DNA of 21,703 bases, from contig JAPYWL010000017.1 in NCBI GenBank assembly GCA_028276365.1, positions 1 to 21,703 on the forward strand, written 5' to 3'. The position numbers were made by a program, and so were the translations under genes. This document shows, piece by piece, positions 1 through 8,114 of this stretch. The stretch's first letter is position 1; every line of letters begins with the position of its first letter. The DNA is from Deltaproteobacteria bacterium. GTDB lineage: Bacteria > DRYD01. Under the pieces are notes generated by a model, which did not search any database, was not told the DNA's origin, and worked only from the letters and a program-made list of their open reading frames with translations.

Positions 1-748
1 CTTTACCTACTGCTCCTAATTTAACAACATTTGCGGGTTTTAAAAATGCTGTTACATTAGCTCTACCTTTTTCAGCAACTCCTAAACCTACATATATTTC
101 TTCTTGATAATCTAAATTAGTTATAGCAAGTAAGATTAATTTTTGAGCTAATTGAGATAAGAGTTGTTCTTGAGTTTTATTTAATTTTATGCCTGATGAT
201 TTTTCAAATTCTGAATATAGATCTTCTGTTAAAGTAGATAATAAAGTTTGCTCTAAAATAGCTTGTTTAGCTTCTTCTTCGTCCATTTTAACACAATGTG
301 CAGCTGTTAATATATATCCATTAGGGTTTATTATTACTCCACTTCCTACTGAAGTTACATTGACTTCTTTGGTTTTTGTTCTATTACTGAAATCAAAAAA
401 TAATTCAGGTTTTTCTGCCATTATTTTTAAAGAAAAGGTTACTATTTCTTCTTGACTATTTATATTTAATTTTCCTTGATAATAAGCTTGTTGTAAGTAT
501 TTAGTTAGTATTTGTTGTCCTTTTGTTTGATTAAATATGGGTTCTCTATATTGGATTTGTCCTTTTAAATTCATTACAATTAATACAACAGATGGTTTAT
601 TTATTTCTATCATTTTTTGACTTTCTGTTATATTGCTATTAGCTGATATTATTTTGAAAAATATAAATAAATAAGTTAAATTAAATATGATTAAAGTAAA
701 AATTTTTTTAGCAATTGAATTTGTTATTAAGTTTTGCTTTTTTGTCAT
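1..748 (-). CDS. Secreted or membrane-anchored trypsin-like serine protease (C-terminus off the left edge)
   Basis: Reading leftward from ATG at 748, the frame stays open for 249 codons to the window edge. A strong Shine-Dalgarno (AAGGAGGTAATCAT, directly before the ATG) fixes the start. Residues about 12-37 form one hydrophobic segment, a signal peptide or membrane anchor. After a spacer of about 95 residues comes GSGVIINPNGYILTAAHCV, the strand and loop carrying the catalytic His (H151) of chymotrypsin-fold proteases (HtrA/trypsin-like). The Asp and Ser of the triad would lie past the edge. The spacer before the core is longer than in typical HtrA proteins. It is probably the last gene of the leftward set rpmA - RNase E/G - protease, with 53 bases after the RNase stop. 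An envelope protease of the HtrA type is the best guess; PDZ domains cannot be checked here. Confidence 0.85.
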   Translation of the reverse strand, partial: MTKKQNLITNSIAKKIFTLIIFNLTYLFIFFKIISANSNITESQKMIEINKPSVVLIVMNLKGQIQYREPIFNQTKGQQILTKYLQQAYYQGKLNINSQEEIVTFSLKIMAEKPELFFDFSNRTKTKEVNVTSVGSGVIINPNGYILTAAHCVKMDEEEAKQAILEQTLLSTLTEDLYSEFEKSSGIKLNKTQEQLLSQLAQKLILLAITNLDYQEEIYVGLGVAEKGRANVTAFLKPANVVKLGAVGK

Positions 749-801
749 ATGATTACCTCCTTTTTATAAAAATTTTATTTTATGTTTTATGATAGTTCTA
801 C

Positions 802-2532
802 TTATACTAGTTCTATAGCTTCAATTAGGTAATATTTATGAATTTTAATAACTTTTATTCTAGATTCTTCAATTTTTTTAGAAAAAATATCATACTTATC
901 TTTTTTTACAATTACAGGATATCCTTTGTATATTGAGTATAAATTATTAGTGTTTAGATCAGGGATATTCCATACTTCTAATTCTAAGGTTTCATTTTCT
1001 TTTGGAAAATCCTCTAAATTTATTTTAGAAATATTATCATAAAATCTTAGTTTATAAAAATCATATTTAGAGATATAATAAACTGATTTAAAGGATTTTA
1101 TGATAAGATTTATGTTATTTTCTTTTAAAATTTTTTCGTAATCAAAGTTAAGGATGTAATCTATTAGGTAGGGGATAATATAAGAACTAGTTTCTAAGTA
1201 AATATTTTTTTGTTTAAAATTTTGGGTTTTTAGGATAGTAGAGTTTATATTATTTATTATTTGTAGCACTTGGTATTTAGGATTAATAATATATCCAACT
1301 GAATTACAGAATTCACAAGGGGTAGTTAATCTGGAGTATATATCACTTTCAGTTCTTTGTCTAGTTATTTCTAAGATACCTAAGTTAGTAAATCCTAGGA
1401 TATGTGTTTTTATTTTATCATCTTTTAGGTTATCTTGTAGGGTTTCTATTATTTGTTTTTTTATTATTTCAGATTGCGTGTTATCTTGGATTTTAAGAAA
1501 ATCAATTAATATGATGCCGGTTATATTTCTAATTTTTAATTGTTTAGCGATTTCTATGGCTGCTTCTAAGTTTGTAGTTTTAGCAGTTTCTATTGGATTA
1601 GCTCCTATGTAGCTTCCGGAATTTACATCTATGAAAGTACCCATCTCTGTTGATTGGATTATTATAGAACCCCCAGATTTTAACCATACCTTTTTTTCTA
1701 AATATTTTGATAAATCTATCTTCAAATCATAGTAATCTATTAATGATTTATTTGTTTTAGAGATATCGTAAAAGATTATTTTATTTAAATATTCTTGGGA
1801 GAATAATGAGATATATTCTCTTAGTTTTTGATAAATTTCTTTGTCATCAACTATAACTTGGGTTTTAGTATCAAAATATTCTCTGATTATTCTGATTGGA
1901 AAGAAATCATCAGTATATATTAATTTTTCATGTTTAGAAGTGTTAAAATCATTTAGTATATTTATCCAGATTTTAATAAGTAGTTCCATATCTTTATAGA
2001 TTTCCATAATATCAACTTCTTTAGAGGCTGTTCTTGCTATAAATCCTAAATTTTCTATATCTATATTATTATATTTTTTAGCTAATTGGGCTTTTATATT
2101 TGAGATTGTATTTATTAGTACTTCTTTTATATCTTCTTCTGTTATTTTAGCTGATATTTTGATAGCGTTTTCAAAGGGTAGTAATATAACATATTTTCCC
2201 GCTATTGTTATATATGCACTAAGTTGTGGTAATTTACTTTTTAAACCTGCTTTTTTTATTTTTACTAATAAGTAGTTTCCTACTTTTATTTTATTCTTAA
2301 GGTTATCAGGAATATCGTTGAAATTGAGAAATCCTGATTGAGAATTACCTAAACTAACAAAGCAAGCATTAATACCTGGAGTTATGTTTGTTATTCTTCC
2401 TTTATAAATATTACCTACTTCTTCCTCTTCTGTATCAAAAAAAATATTAACAATATTATTATTCTGAAGTATTATACAGATAGTAGGTTTTAAAAAACTT
2501 TGGATTAGGATTAATTTTTCTTCTTTTTTCAT
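802..2532 (-). CDS. rng: Ribonuclease E/G family endoribonuclease
   Basis: 576 residues. Residues about 36-120 form the N-terminal S1 RNA-binding region (GNIYKGRITNITPGINACFV). GFIARTAS near 163 is the family 5'-sensor region. FIDVNSGSY (D302, N304) and ILIDF (D344) match the two catalytic Asp of the RNase E/G DNase-I-like domain. CEFC (C406, C409) is the zinc-link CxxC that helps the protein dimerise. About 165 residues follow, so it is longer than a typical RNase G (about 490) but lacks the long disordered scaffold tail of RNase E. The role is endonucleolytic processing of rRNA and mRNA with a 5'-monophosphate preference. It lies 138 bases downstream of rpmA on the same strand. Grouping RNase G with the L21/L27 genes is common in bacteria; L21 is not seen here. 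Family assignment is firm; RNase G rather than E is inferred from size. Confidence 0.95.
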   Translation of the reverse strand: MKKEEKLILIQSFLKPTICIILQNNNIVNIFFDTEEEEVGNIYKGRITNITPGINACFVSLGNSQSGFLNFNDIPDNLKNKIKVGNYLLVKIKKAGLKSKLPQLSAYITIAGKYVILLPFENAIKISAKITEEDIKEVLINTISNIKAQLAKKYNNIDIENLGFIARTASKEVDIMEIYKDMELLIKIWINILNDFNTSKHEKLIYTDDFFPIRIIREYFDTKTQVIVDDKEIYQKLREYISLFSQEYLNKIIFYDISKTNKSLIDYYDLKIDLSKYLEKKVWLKSGGSIIIQSTEMGTFIDVNSGSYIGANPIETAKTTNLEAAIEIAKQLKIRNITGIILIDFLKIQDNTQSEIIKKQIIETLQDNLKDDKIKTHILGFTNLGILEITRQRTESDIYSRLTTPCEFCNSVGYIINPKYQVLQIINNINSTILKTQNFKQKNIYLETSSYIIPYLIDYILNFDYEKILKENNINLIIKSFKSVYYISKYDFYKLRFYDNISKINLEDFPKENETLELEVWNIPDLNTNNLYSIYKGYPVIVKKDKYDIFSKKIEESRIKVIKIHKYYLIEAIELV

Positions 2533-2670
2533 AAAATTATTTCCCTAACCTTAATTCCCAAAATTAAAAGGTATTTAGCGAATAAAAAAATATTTGGATA
2601 TCTAACTTAAACTTAATAAGAAATAAATTTATTTCAAAGTATGTCAAATAAATTTTAGTTAATTTATTGA

Positions 2671-2925
2671 TTAATTAATAGGTATAACATCTACAAAAGT
2701 TTTAGTTCGAGTTTTTCTGAATTTTACGATACCTTCTGCTAAGGAAAAGATTGTGTAATCATTTCCTAAGGATGTATTTATGCCTGGATGGAATTTAGTA
2801 CCTCTTTGTCTAATAATAATATTTCCAGGCTTAGCTAATTGTCCTTCATATAGTTTTACTCCTAATCTTTTGCTATTACTGTCTCTTCCGTTTTTAGTTG
2901 CGCTACCTGATTTCTTTTGTGCCAT
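2671..2925 (-). CDS. rpmA: 50S ribosomal protein L27
   Basis: 84 residues, full length. [20 protein letters not shown] and the later [10 protein letters not shown] are diagnostic of L27, whose N-terminal tail reaches the peptidyl-transferase centre. It starts directly with MAQKK. The cleavable extension found in Firmicutes and relatives (removed by Prp protease) is absent, which argues for a Gram-negative-type lineage. An ideal Shine-Dalgarno (GGAGGTG) precedes the ATG. It is the first gene of the leftward set followed by RNase E/G and the protease. rplU (L21), usually adjacent upstream, is not there: the upstream neighbour is divergent tsaD. The last residues ([16 protein letters not shown]) are typical of the basic C-terminal end. 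Confidence 0.97.
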   Translation of the reverse strand: MAQKKSGSATKNGRDSNSKRLGVKLYEGQLAKPGNIIIRQRGTKFHPGINTSLGNDYTIFSLAEGIVKFRKTRTKTFVDVIPIN

Positions 2926-2982
2926 TATCCTTACACCTCCTTATTATAATACCTAATTTATAATTATAAATTTTTTCATTAT

Positions 2983-3001
2983 TACCTTTTTATAAAAGGT
3001 A
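2983..3001. promoter_or_regulatory. Perfect inverted repeat in the rpmA/tsaD divergent region
   Basis: TACCTTTT and AAAAGGTA are separated by TAT, an 8-bp perfect inverted repeat. It sits between the leftward rpmA start (2925) and the rightward tsaD start (3030), 28 bases before the latter. It could be an operator or the hairpin of a leader. No T-run follows on either strand beyond the stem itself, so a terminator is less likely. Function is inferred only from symmetry and position. Confidence 0.35.
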
Positions 3002-3029
3002 GTAAATTAAAGTTTTTAGAATAGTATTA

Positions 3030-4151
3030 ATGATGTATATTTTAGCTATTGAAACTACTTGTGATGAAACCTCAATAAGTGTTGTTAAAGCTAATTATAA
3101 TCTAAAAAATGAAGATTTAAAATTTGATATTATAGTTAATGTGATATTGTCCCAGGATATACACAATATTTTTGGGGGTATATATCCTGAGCAAGCTTTT
3201 AGAAAACATCAGGAGAATATTATAAAAATTTTAGCAAAGGTTAATCAAGAATTTGATATTACTAAAGTGGATTTAATAGGAGTAAGTGCTTTTCCTGGAT
3301 TAGTTGGGGCTTTAGCTAGCGGAGTAGCTTTAGCTAAGACGCTAAGTGTTATTTTATCTAAAACTGTTATTCCTGTTAATCATTTATGGGGACATTTATT
3401 TGCTAATTTTGAAAAAATTGAAACTAAAAATATTAATGAATTAAATAAAAATTTATTACCTGCTTTGGGGTTAGTTGTTTCAGGAGGACATACTAATTTA
3501 TATTTTATTGAAAGTTTTTTACCTATAAAGATTAGTTTAATAGCTAAGACATTAGATGATGCAGTAGGAGAAGCTTATGATAAGGTTGCTAGGTTACTTA
3601 ATTTAGGTTTTCCTGGAGGACCTATAATTGATAAATTAGCTAAAGATTATGTCCCTGATTTAAATGAGAAACCAATATTTCCAATTCCTAAGGCTAATAA
3701 TTTTAGTTATAGTGGATTAAAAACTGCTGTTTATAGATATCTAAAAAATATAAATTTTGAACATTTAGATCCTCAAAAAAAACAAGATTTAACAAGAAAA
3801 GTAGCCTATTATTTTCAACATTCTGCAATAGAACATATTATAAAAAAACTAGAACTAACTTTATTAGATTATAAAAACAAAAATATAGAATTAAAGTCGA
3901 TATTTGTAGGTGGTGGAGTTGCTGCTAATTCATATTTAAGAAAAAGATTAGCTGATATCTGTAATAAAAATAAATTAAATTTGTATATTCCTTCTATTAT
4001 ATTATGTACAGATAATGCTGCTATGATTGCTATTGCTACTTTCTTTATTTATAAATCATTTTTTGAAAATAAGACTTTAAAAGATTATATTATTGATTTT
4101 GATGTTTATCCTTCCGAAGAAGAAGGTTTAAAATTATTTTTTCAAAATTAA
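3030..4151 (+). CDS. tsaD: tRNA N6-adenosine threonylcarbamoyltransferase TsaD
   Basis: 373 residues, somewhat longer than the usual 335-345. The order of ASKHA-fold motifs is complete: ILAIETTCDETS at the start, SGGHTNL, DDAVGEAYDKVARLL, FPGGPIID, FSYSGLKTAV, VGGGVAANS, and CTDNAAM with the metal-binding Asp (D328). TsaD works with TsaB/TsaE to transfer threonylcarbamoyl from TC-AMP (made by TsaC) to A37 of ANN-decoding tRNAs. The metal-binding pair lies in HLWGH (H118, H122); the family usually has H-x-E-G-H, so Glu is replaced by Trp. Two ATGs stand in tandem (3030, 3033) and no Shine-Dalgarno is visible, so the exact start is uncertain by one codon. The kinase-like gene follows 46 bases after the stop. 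Confidence 0.96.
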   Translation: MMYILAIETTCDETSISVVKANYNLKNEDLKFDIIVNVILSQDIHNIFGGIYPEQAFRKHQENIIKILAKVNQEFDITKVDLIGVSAFPGLVGALASGVALAKTLSVILSKTVIPVNHLWGHLFANFEKIETKNINELNKNLLPALGLVVSGGHTNLYFIESFLPIKISLIAKTLDDAVGEAYDKVARLLNLGFPGGPIIDKLAKDYVPDLNEKPIFPIPKANNFSYSGLKTAVYRYLKNINFEHLDPQKKQDLTRKVAYYFQHSAIEHIIKKLELTLLDYKNKNIELKSIFVGGGVAANSYLRKRLADICNKNKLNLYIPSIILCTDNAAMIAIATFFIYKSFFENKTLKDYIIDFDVYPSEEEGLKLFFQN

Positions 4152-4197
4152 CTAACAAAAATTCTTTTTACAAAATTAAAATTAATATTTAGCTTAT

Positions 4198-6300
4198 ATG
4201 GAAATAAAATTCTTCAGCTCAGATAAAAAAATAAATATAAAACCTAATAAATTAGTTTTAGTTGATAAAATTAACGATTTGATTGAATTGTATGAATATG
4301 AGAATTATTATTTAAAAGTTATACAGGATATACTAAATACTAATAAATTTTATAGAGATTTAGTAAATAAAATTGAATTTATATATAAATTGTTAAGTGA
4401 TGCTAAAGAAGAGAATATAAAGAAAAGTTTGGAATTATCGTTAGCTTGTGGATATTTTTTAGATGATGGGAAATTCTTTAAAAAAGAAACTAAAAATATA
4501 GTTTTACTTTATAAAAAACAAAATTTTGTTAATTTAAGGGAATTTTTGGAAAATGAAGAAATCTTTAGTTATAAAAGAATAAGTATTTATCAAAAAATCA
4601 TTGATTTATTAATTTTTTTACATCAAAAAGATATTTTAATTTGTGATTTTAATTTAGATAATTTTAAAATTCTACAAGATTTAAATAATTCTAATGATTT
4701 AATAGTAATAAATTTAGAAAAGATTAGTATTAAGGAATTAAAAGATGCAAAATTTCTTGAATCTAGTTTTATATTACCTCCTGAGACTTTGTTTAAAAGT
4801 GAATATAATATTTATTCTGAAATTTGGCTGTCTACTAATTTAATTTTTTATATTTTAACGGGGTTAGATGCTTTTGCTTTTATAAAATTAAATATTATGA
4901 ATCATAATATATTACAGAAATTTTTATATTATATAGATTATAGAATAAAGACTTGGCCACCTGTTATTAAACAAAATATAAATATTTCTTCTCAATTCCC
5001 TTATTTTGATCAAAGTAAATATGATAATTTAACCGAAATTTGTAAAAATTATTTTAAATCCTCTAATTTTAAGGAGATTTTATTTAGAAACTTTATTTTA
5101 GGATACCTTTTATTTAATCAACGAAAAGATTTAAATTTTATAAAAAACGAATTAAAGAAAGACTTAGTTAATTATAACCTAAATGAGGTTAAAAATTTAG
5201 AGAGTTTTGAAAAAGAAATAAAACAAAGGGAGATTCTTAAAAAAGAAGCAGAGCAAAAAGGGATTTTTCATAAAGAGATACTTCAAGAAGAGAGATCTCA
5301 GGAAGAAAGCCAACAGAAATTGGTATTTCAAGAAATTAAAAATGAGGAAAATAAAGAAATAGCTTATGAAATTAAATCAAATAAAGAAATTAAGGAGGAA
5401 ATTTATAATGTTAATTTAAATTTTCAAAAACAGGATTTTTTACAAAAGCAGGATTCTAAAGTAGAACATGAAAACAATATTAAAGACGATATTTTAGAAG
5501 ATGTTATAGAAAATGTTATAGAAAATGTTATAGATTCAGATATACGGGAATCTAGTAAAGATGTGTTAAAATTAAATTTAGTTAATAGGTTTCAAGTTGA
5601 AAGTAATGTATTTTATAATCAAGAAGTAGGGGATATATATGAATATATTACTACTAAATTAAAGGAAAAAAACATAATAAATACTAAGTTAGTAGAATTT
5701 ATAAAAAATATTTTTATATTTATTCCTTTGGATTTGGATTTACTTAGTTTTTTTAAAGTTAATTTGCTTTATAGTTTATTTAGTGTAATAAATAATAAAG
5801 AAGATGAAATAAAAAAAAGTATTAATTTGGATGATAAAGAATTTTATAATCTCAAAGTAGTTATTGTTAATTTTATTCAGTTTTTATCTGAAGAGAATCT
5901 AAAAAGAGTAGTTAATCTATTTTTAAAACTTTATAAGAGTAATCCTTATGAAAAGTTAATTTATTTTATTTATCAAAATTTACACAAAGATTTATTAAAT
6001 ATTAAGTTAAATACATCAGACAGAACGGTATTTTTAAAGAATATTAATTTAAAGCTTAATAGTTTTCTTTCTGTTAAGATTTCAGAGATTTTAAATGATT
6101 ATTTGGAAAATTATAATAAAAAATTAAAATTATTTTTAATTGGTTTAACTCTTATTTTATCAATTATTAATGCTTTTCTATTTTTAATTAATTTTAAATT
6201 ATTTTTGATTTTTTTTGCTATTAATTTTTTTGTTTTGATATTAATTATTTATTTTGTGCTAAAGTATATAAGGAATGTAATTTTTGAAAGGTTTAGTTAA
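4198..6300 (+). CDS. Protein-kinase-like (pseudokinase) membrane protein
   Basis: 700 residues. The first 320 or so read as a protein kinase fold. YLKVI (K40) resembles the VAIK lysine. LHQKDILICDFNLDNF (D150, N155) matches the catalytic loop HRDxxxxN with the His lost. VINLEK (172-175) stands where DFG or DxDS should be, with the metal-binding Asp absent. PPETLF resembles the APE motif, YSEIWLSTNLIFYILTG the helix-F DxWSxG region, and QRKDL the C-lobe Arg. The layout recalls bacterial YegI/helix-hairpin-helix kinases. Residues about 330-430 are very rich in Glu, Lys and Gln with heptad-like charge, probably coiled coil, followed by a short ENVIENVI repeat. Two strongly hydrophobic helices lie at about 638-690. 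Inferred topology: cytoplasmic kinase-like domain and stalk, C-terminal membrane anchor. There is no Shine-Dalgarno. Loss of the DFG Asp suggests a regulatory rather than catalytic role; kinase homology is my reading, not proven. Confidence 0.6.
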   Translation: MEIKFFSSDKKINIKPNKLVLVDKINDLIELYEYENYYLKVIQDILNTNKFYRDLVNKIEFIYKLLSDAKEENIKKSLELSLACGYFLDDGKFFKKETKNIVLLYKKQNFVNLREFLENEEIFSYKRISIYQKIIDLLIFLHQKDILICDFNLDNFKILQDLNNSNDLIVINLEKISIKELKDAKFLESSFILPPETLFKSEYNIYSEIWLSTNLIFYILTGLDAFAFIKLNIMNHNILQKFLYYIDYRIKTWPPVIKQNINISSQFPYFDQSKYDNLTEICKNYFKSSNFKEILFRNFILGYLLFNQRKDLNFIKNELKKDLVNYNLNEVKNLESFEKEIKQREILKKEAEQKGIFHKEILQEERSQEESQQKLVFQEIKNEENKEIAYEIKSNKEIKEEIYNVNLNFQKQDFLQKQDSKVEHENNIKDDILEDVIENVIENVIDSDIRESSKDVLKLNLVNRFQVESNVFYNQEVGDIYEYITTKLKEKNIINTKLVEFIKNIFIFIPLDLDLLSFFKVNLLYSLFSVINNKEDEIKKSINLDDKEFYNLKVVIVNFIQFLSEENLKRVVNLFLKLYKSNPYEKLIYFIYQNLHKDLLNIKLNTSDRTVFLKNINLKLNSFLSVKISEILNDYLENYNKKLKLFLIGLTLILSIINAFLFLINFKLFLIFFAINFFVLILIIYFVLKYIRNVIFERFS

Positions 6301-6325
6301 GATGTTTTATTTTAGATGGGGTTTA

Positions 6326-6359
6326 TATTAGGGTAAGGTTGGTATTAGGGTGGGGTTGG
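6326..6359. repeat. Near-tandem 17-bp repeat overlapping the tRNA-Arg 3' end
   Basis: TATTAGGGTAAGGTTGG (6326-6342) is followed directly by TATTAGGGTGGGGTTGG (6343-6359), with two mismatches. The right copy covers the last nine bases of the tRNA-Arg gene (its acceptor strand) plus its flank. The left copy is therefore a partial duplicate of the tRNA 3' end. Confidence 0.75.
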
Positions 6360-6424
6360 CCGGAATCGAACCGGCAACCTTTGCCTTAGGAGGGCAACGC
6401 TCTATCCTTTTGAGCTACAACCCC
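6351..6424 (-). tRNA. tRNA-Arg (anticodon CCT)
   Basis: On the minus strand the sequence folds as a full cloverleaf of 74 bases including the discriminator A. The acceptor is GGGGTTG/CAACCCC. The D stem is GCTC/GAGC with loop AAAAGGATA. The anticodon stem is TTGCC/GGCAA with loop CTCCTAA, giving anticodon CCT. The variable loop is AGGTT and the T stem GCCGG/CCGGC has loop TTCGATT. All stems pair perfectly. CCA is not encoded after the discriminator, so it must be added by nucleotidyltransferase. It reads AGG codons. It faces the end of the kinase-like gene. Confidence 0.97.
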
Positions 6425-6674
6425 TCTTTTGTCTTGTCCCCTTTTTATACTATTAAACACTTTTTTATTATTAACCTCTTTAAATCTCTACTAAATTATA
6501 TCTAATTTATAGATTCATTAGTGGTTATGGAAAATTCTTCATAACAAATTAAAAACTAACTTTGTAAAAAAATTGTTAAAAAATATGAAAATCTTATTTA
6601 GTTTTAAAAAAAATGATTATATTTATATTGAAAACAAAAAATAAAAAACTAAAAAATAGGAGGTGTAATAAAGT

Positions 6675-7409
6675 ATGTTTGGAATAGAAGGAAATGAATG
6701 GCTTCCATTTTTAAGACAACAACAATTGGAGCCATTTTTAAACGTACAAAGAAATTTTATAATAAATAATAATACTACAATAATAAATAATTATTTTTAT
6801 CCTCAACCTCAAATCCCACCACAAATTATACTCCAATTAATAATGATATTAATTCAATTATTACAAGCACAACAAGGAGGATATGGTTTTTATCCACCTA
6901 TTTTGGGGGCTCCAGAGATAGGGGGGCCAGTAAGTCCTTTAATTGGATTCCCAGGAAGAGGACCAATCTTAGGGTTCCCAGGAATTGGTTTGCCAGGAAT
7001 GGGTTATCCTACAATTGGTTATCCAATGCCATTCCCAGGGCCAATAGGTTATCCATCACCTATGCCATTCCCAGGATTTCCTCCAATTGAACCACCTACA
7101 TTTACTGATTATGGTATGGCTATAGGTCAATCAGTAGGTAGTATGGCTGGAGGTATAGCAGGAGGATTTGTTGGTTGGCAAGCAGGTGCTGCTGCTGGAG
7201 CAGCATTAGGTACAGCAATATTACCAGGCATTGGAACACTTATAGGTGGTTTCTTAGGAGGAATAGTAGGTGGTATTGGAGGTAGTTTCTTAGGTAGTTC
7301 AGTAGGTGGGTTTGTTGGAAAAGTAGCAGGTGGATTTATAGGAGCAGTCGCTGACGGAATAGGTGGATTCTTTAAAGGGGCTGGAAAAATATTAAAAAAA
7401 CTATTCTAA
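6675..7409 (+). CDS. Gly/Pro-rich protein with C-terminal glycine-zipper region
   Basis: 244 residues, no family recognised. The N-terminal 50 residues are polar and Asn/Gln-rich. Residues about 48-66 (IPPQIILQLIMILIQLLQAQ) form one hydrophobic helix. Residues about 67-145 are a Pro/Gly/Phe/Tyr low-complexity stretch with loose repeats (GFPG, GYP, PFPG). Residues about 150-235 carry many small-residue GxxxG-like steps (GGIAGGFVGWQAGAAAGAALG) as in glycine-zipper membrane or oligomerising proteins, and the end is basic (KILKKLF). No signal peptide is visible. AGGAGGTG at 6658-6665 lies nine bases before the ATG, and a terminator closes the gene, so it is a single-gene unit. Codon choice (CCA, GGA, GGT) and G+C look richer than in the neighbours, partly because of composition. 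Strong translation is inferred. A structural, surface or pore-like protein is possible; the function is unknown. Confidence 0.85.
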   Translation: MFGIEGNEWLPFLRQQQLEPFLNVQRNFIINNNTTIINNYFYPQPQIPPQIILQLIMILIQLLQAQQGGYGFYPPILGAPEIGGPVSPLIGFPGRGPILGFPGIGLPGMGYPTIGYPMPFPGPIGYPSPMPFPGFPPIEPPTFTDYGMAIGQSVGSMAGGIAGGFVGWQAGAAAGAALGTAILPGIGTLIGGFLGGIVGGIGGSFLGSSVGGFVGKVAGGFIGAVADGIGGFFKGAGKILKKLF

Positions 7410-7437
7410 ACGATTGATTTAAATGGAATTTACAGAC

Positions 7438-7467
7438 GAGGAGGAAGTAAAGTTCCTCCTCTTTTTT
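7438..7467 (+). terminator. Rho-independent terminator after the Gly/Pro-rich gene
   Basis: GAGGAGGAA (7438-7446) pairs perfectly with TTCCTCCTC (7453-7461) around a six-base loop, followed by six T. It begins 29 bases after the stop codon at 7409. It is the clearest terminator in the window. Confidence 0.93.
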
Positions 7468-8066
7468 ATTTTATTTTATTTATTTTATTATATTCCAATG
7501 TAATAAAATTGTAATTCCTGCTTTGTATCTTTTTTAATCACTAATTTAATTTTCTAAACTTTTAAGAAAGTAAATTTTTTGAAACTTTTATATTTAAGCT
7601 TATTTTTAACTTTTAGGAGTACCTTGAATTAACTTAAGAAGTAAAGATATATATTGAGTATTTTGAGTATTTTTAACTCATCTTTTTTTTTATAGTACTA
7701 TTTATTTTTTTGATATTATTGCTTTTAGGGAGTATATGGTATTAATTGAGTAGATGCTAATAATTGGGCTTAATGTCTAAGTAATTGATTTAGTAATTGA
7801 GTGTAGGAATTTAAAGACTTAATGGCTTAGAGATCTATGTAAATGTAAAATGATTATTTTTTTTAATAGAATTATCTTAAAGTAAATGTTAATGTAATTG
7901 ACTATATTTTATTTCAAACATTATAAAGAGTTAAAATTTTATTTAATGAAAATGCATTAACACGTAAAGAAAAAATTAGTAAGACTGTTTTATATGTTTT
8001 TTTGTTTTTTTATTGGTTTTTTAGTATTTTTTTATTGGTAAGGTTTTTATAATATTGTTTTAGTTT
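7468..8066. other. Non-coding, AT-rich stretch
   Basis: About 600 bases with stop codons in all frames and no convincing start with a ribosome binding site, tRNA or stable G+C-rich hairpin. It holds long T and A runs and a repeated TTTTTTATTGGT near 7998-8040. I see no gene here. It separates the terminated Gly/Pro-rich gene from the convergent Cys/His-rich mini-gene. Confidence 0.6.
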
Positions 8067-8114
8067 TTTTTGCAGTGATATTTTTAAAAGTTTTTGTAGT
8101 GATATTTTTAAAAG
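8067..8114. repeat. Tandem 24-bp repeat at the 3' end of the Cys/His-rich gene
   Basis: Two adjacent 24-bp copies (8067-8090 and 8091-8114), each ending GTGATATTTTTAAAAG, differ at one base (C or T before AGTGATATT). The right copy contains the TAA stop (8108-8110) of the leftward mini-gene, so the other copy lies just beyond its 3' end. Confidence 0.85.

Noticed and set aside
189-455. Rightward open frame of 88 codons
   Set aside because: It lies opposite the protease gene, which has a ribosome binding site, a signal segment and a protease motif. The frame has no recognisable protein features.
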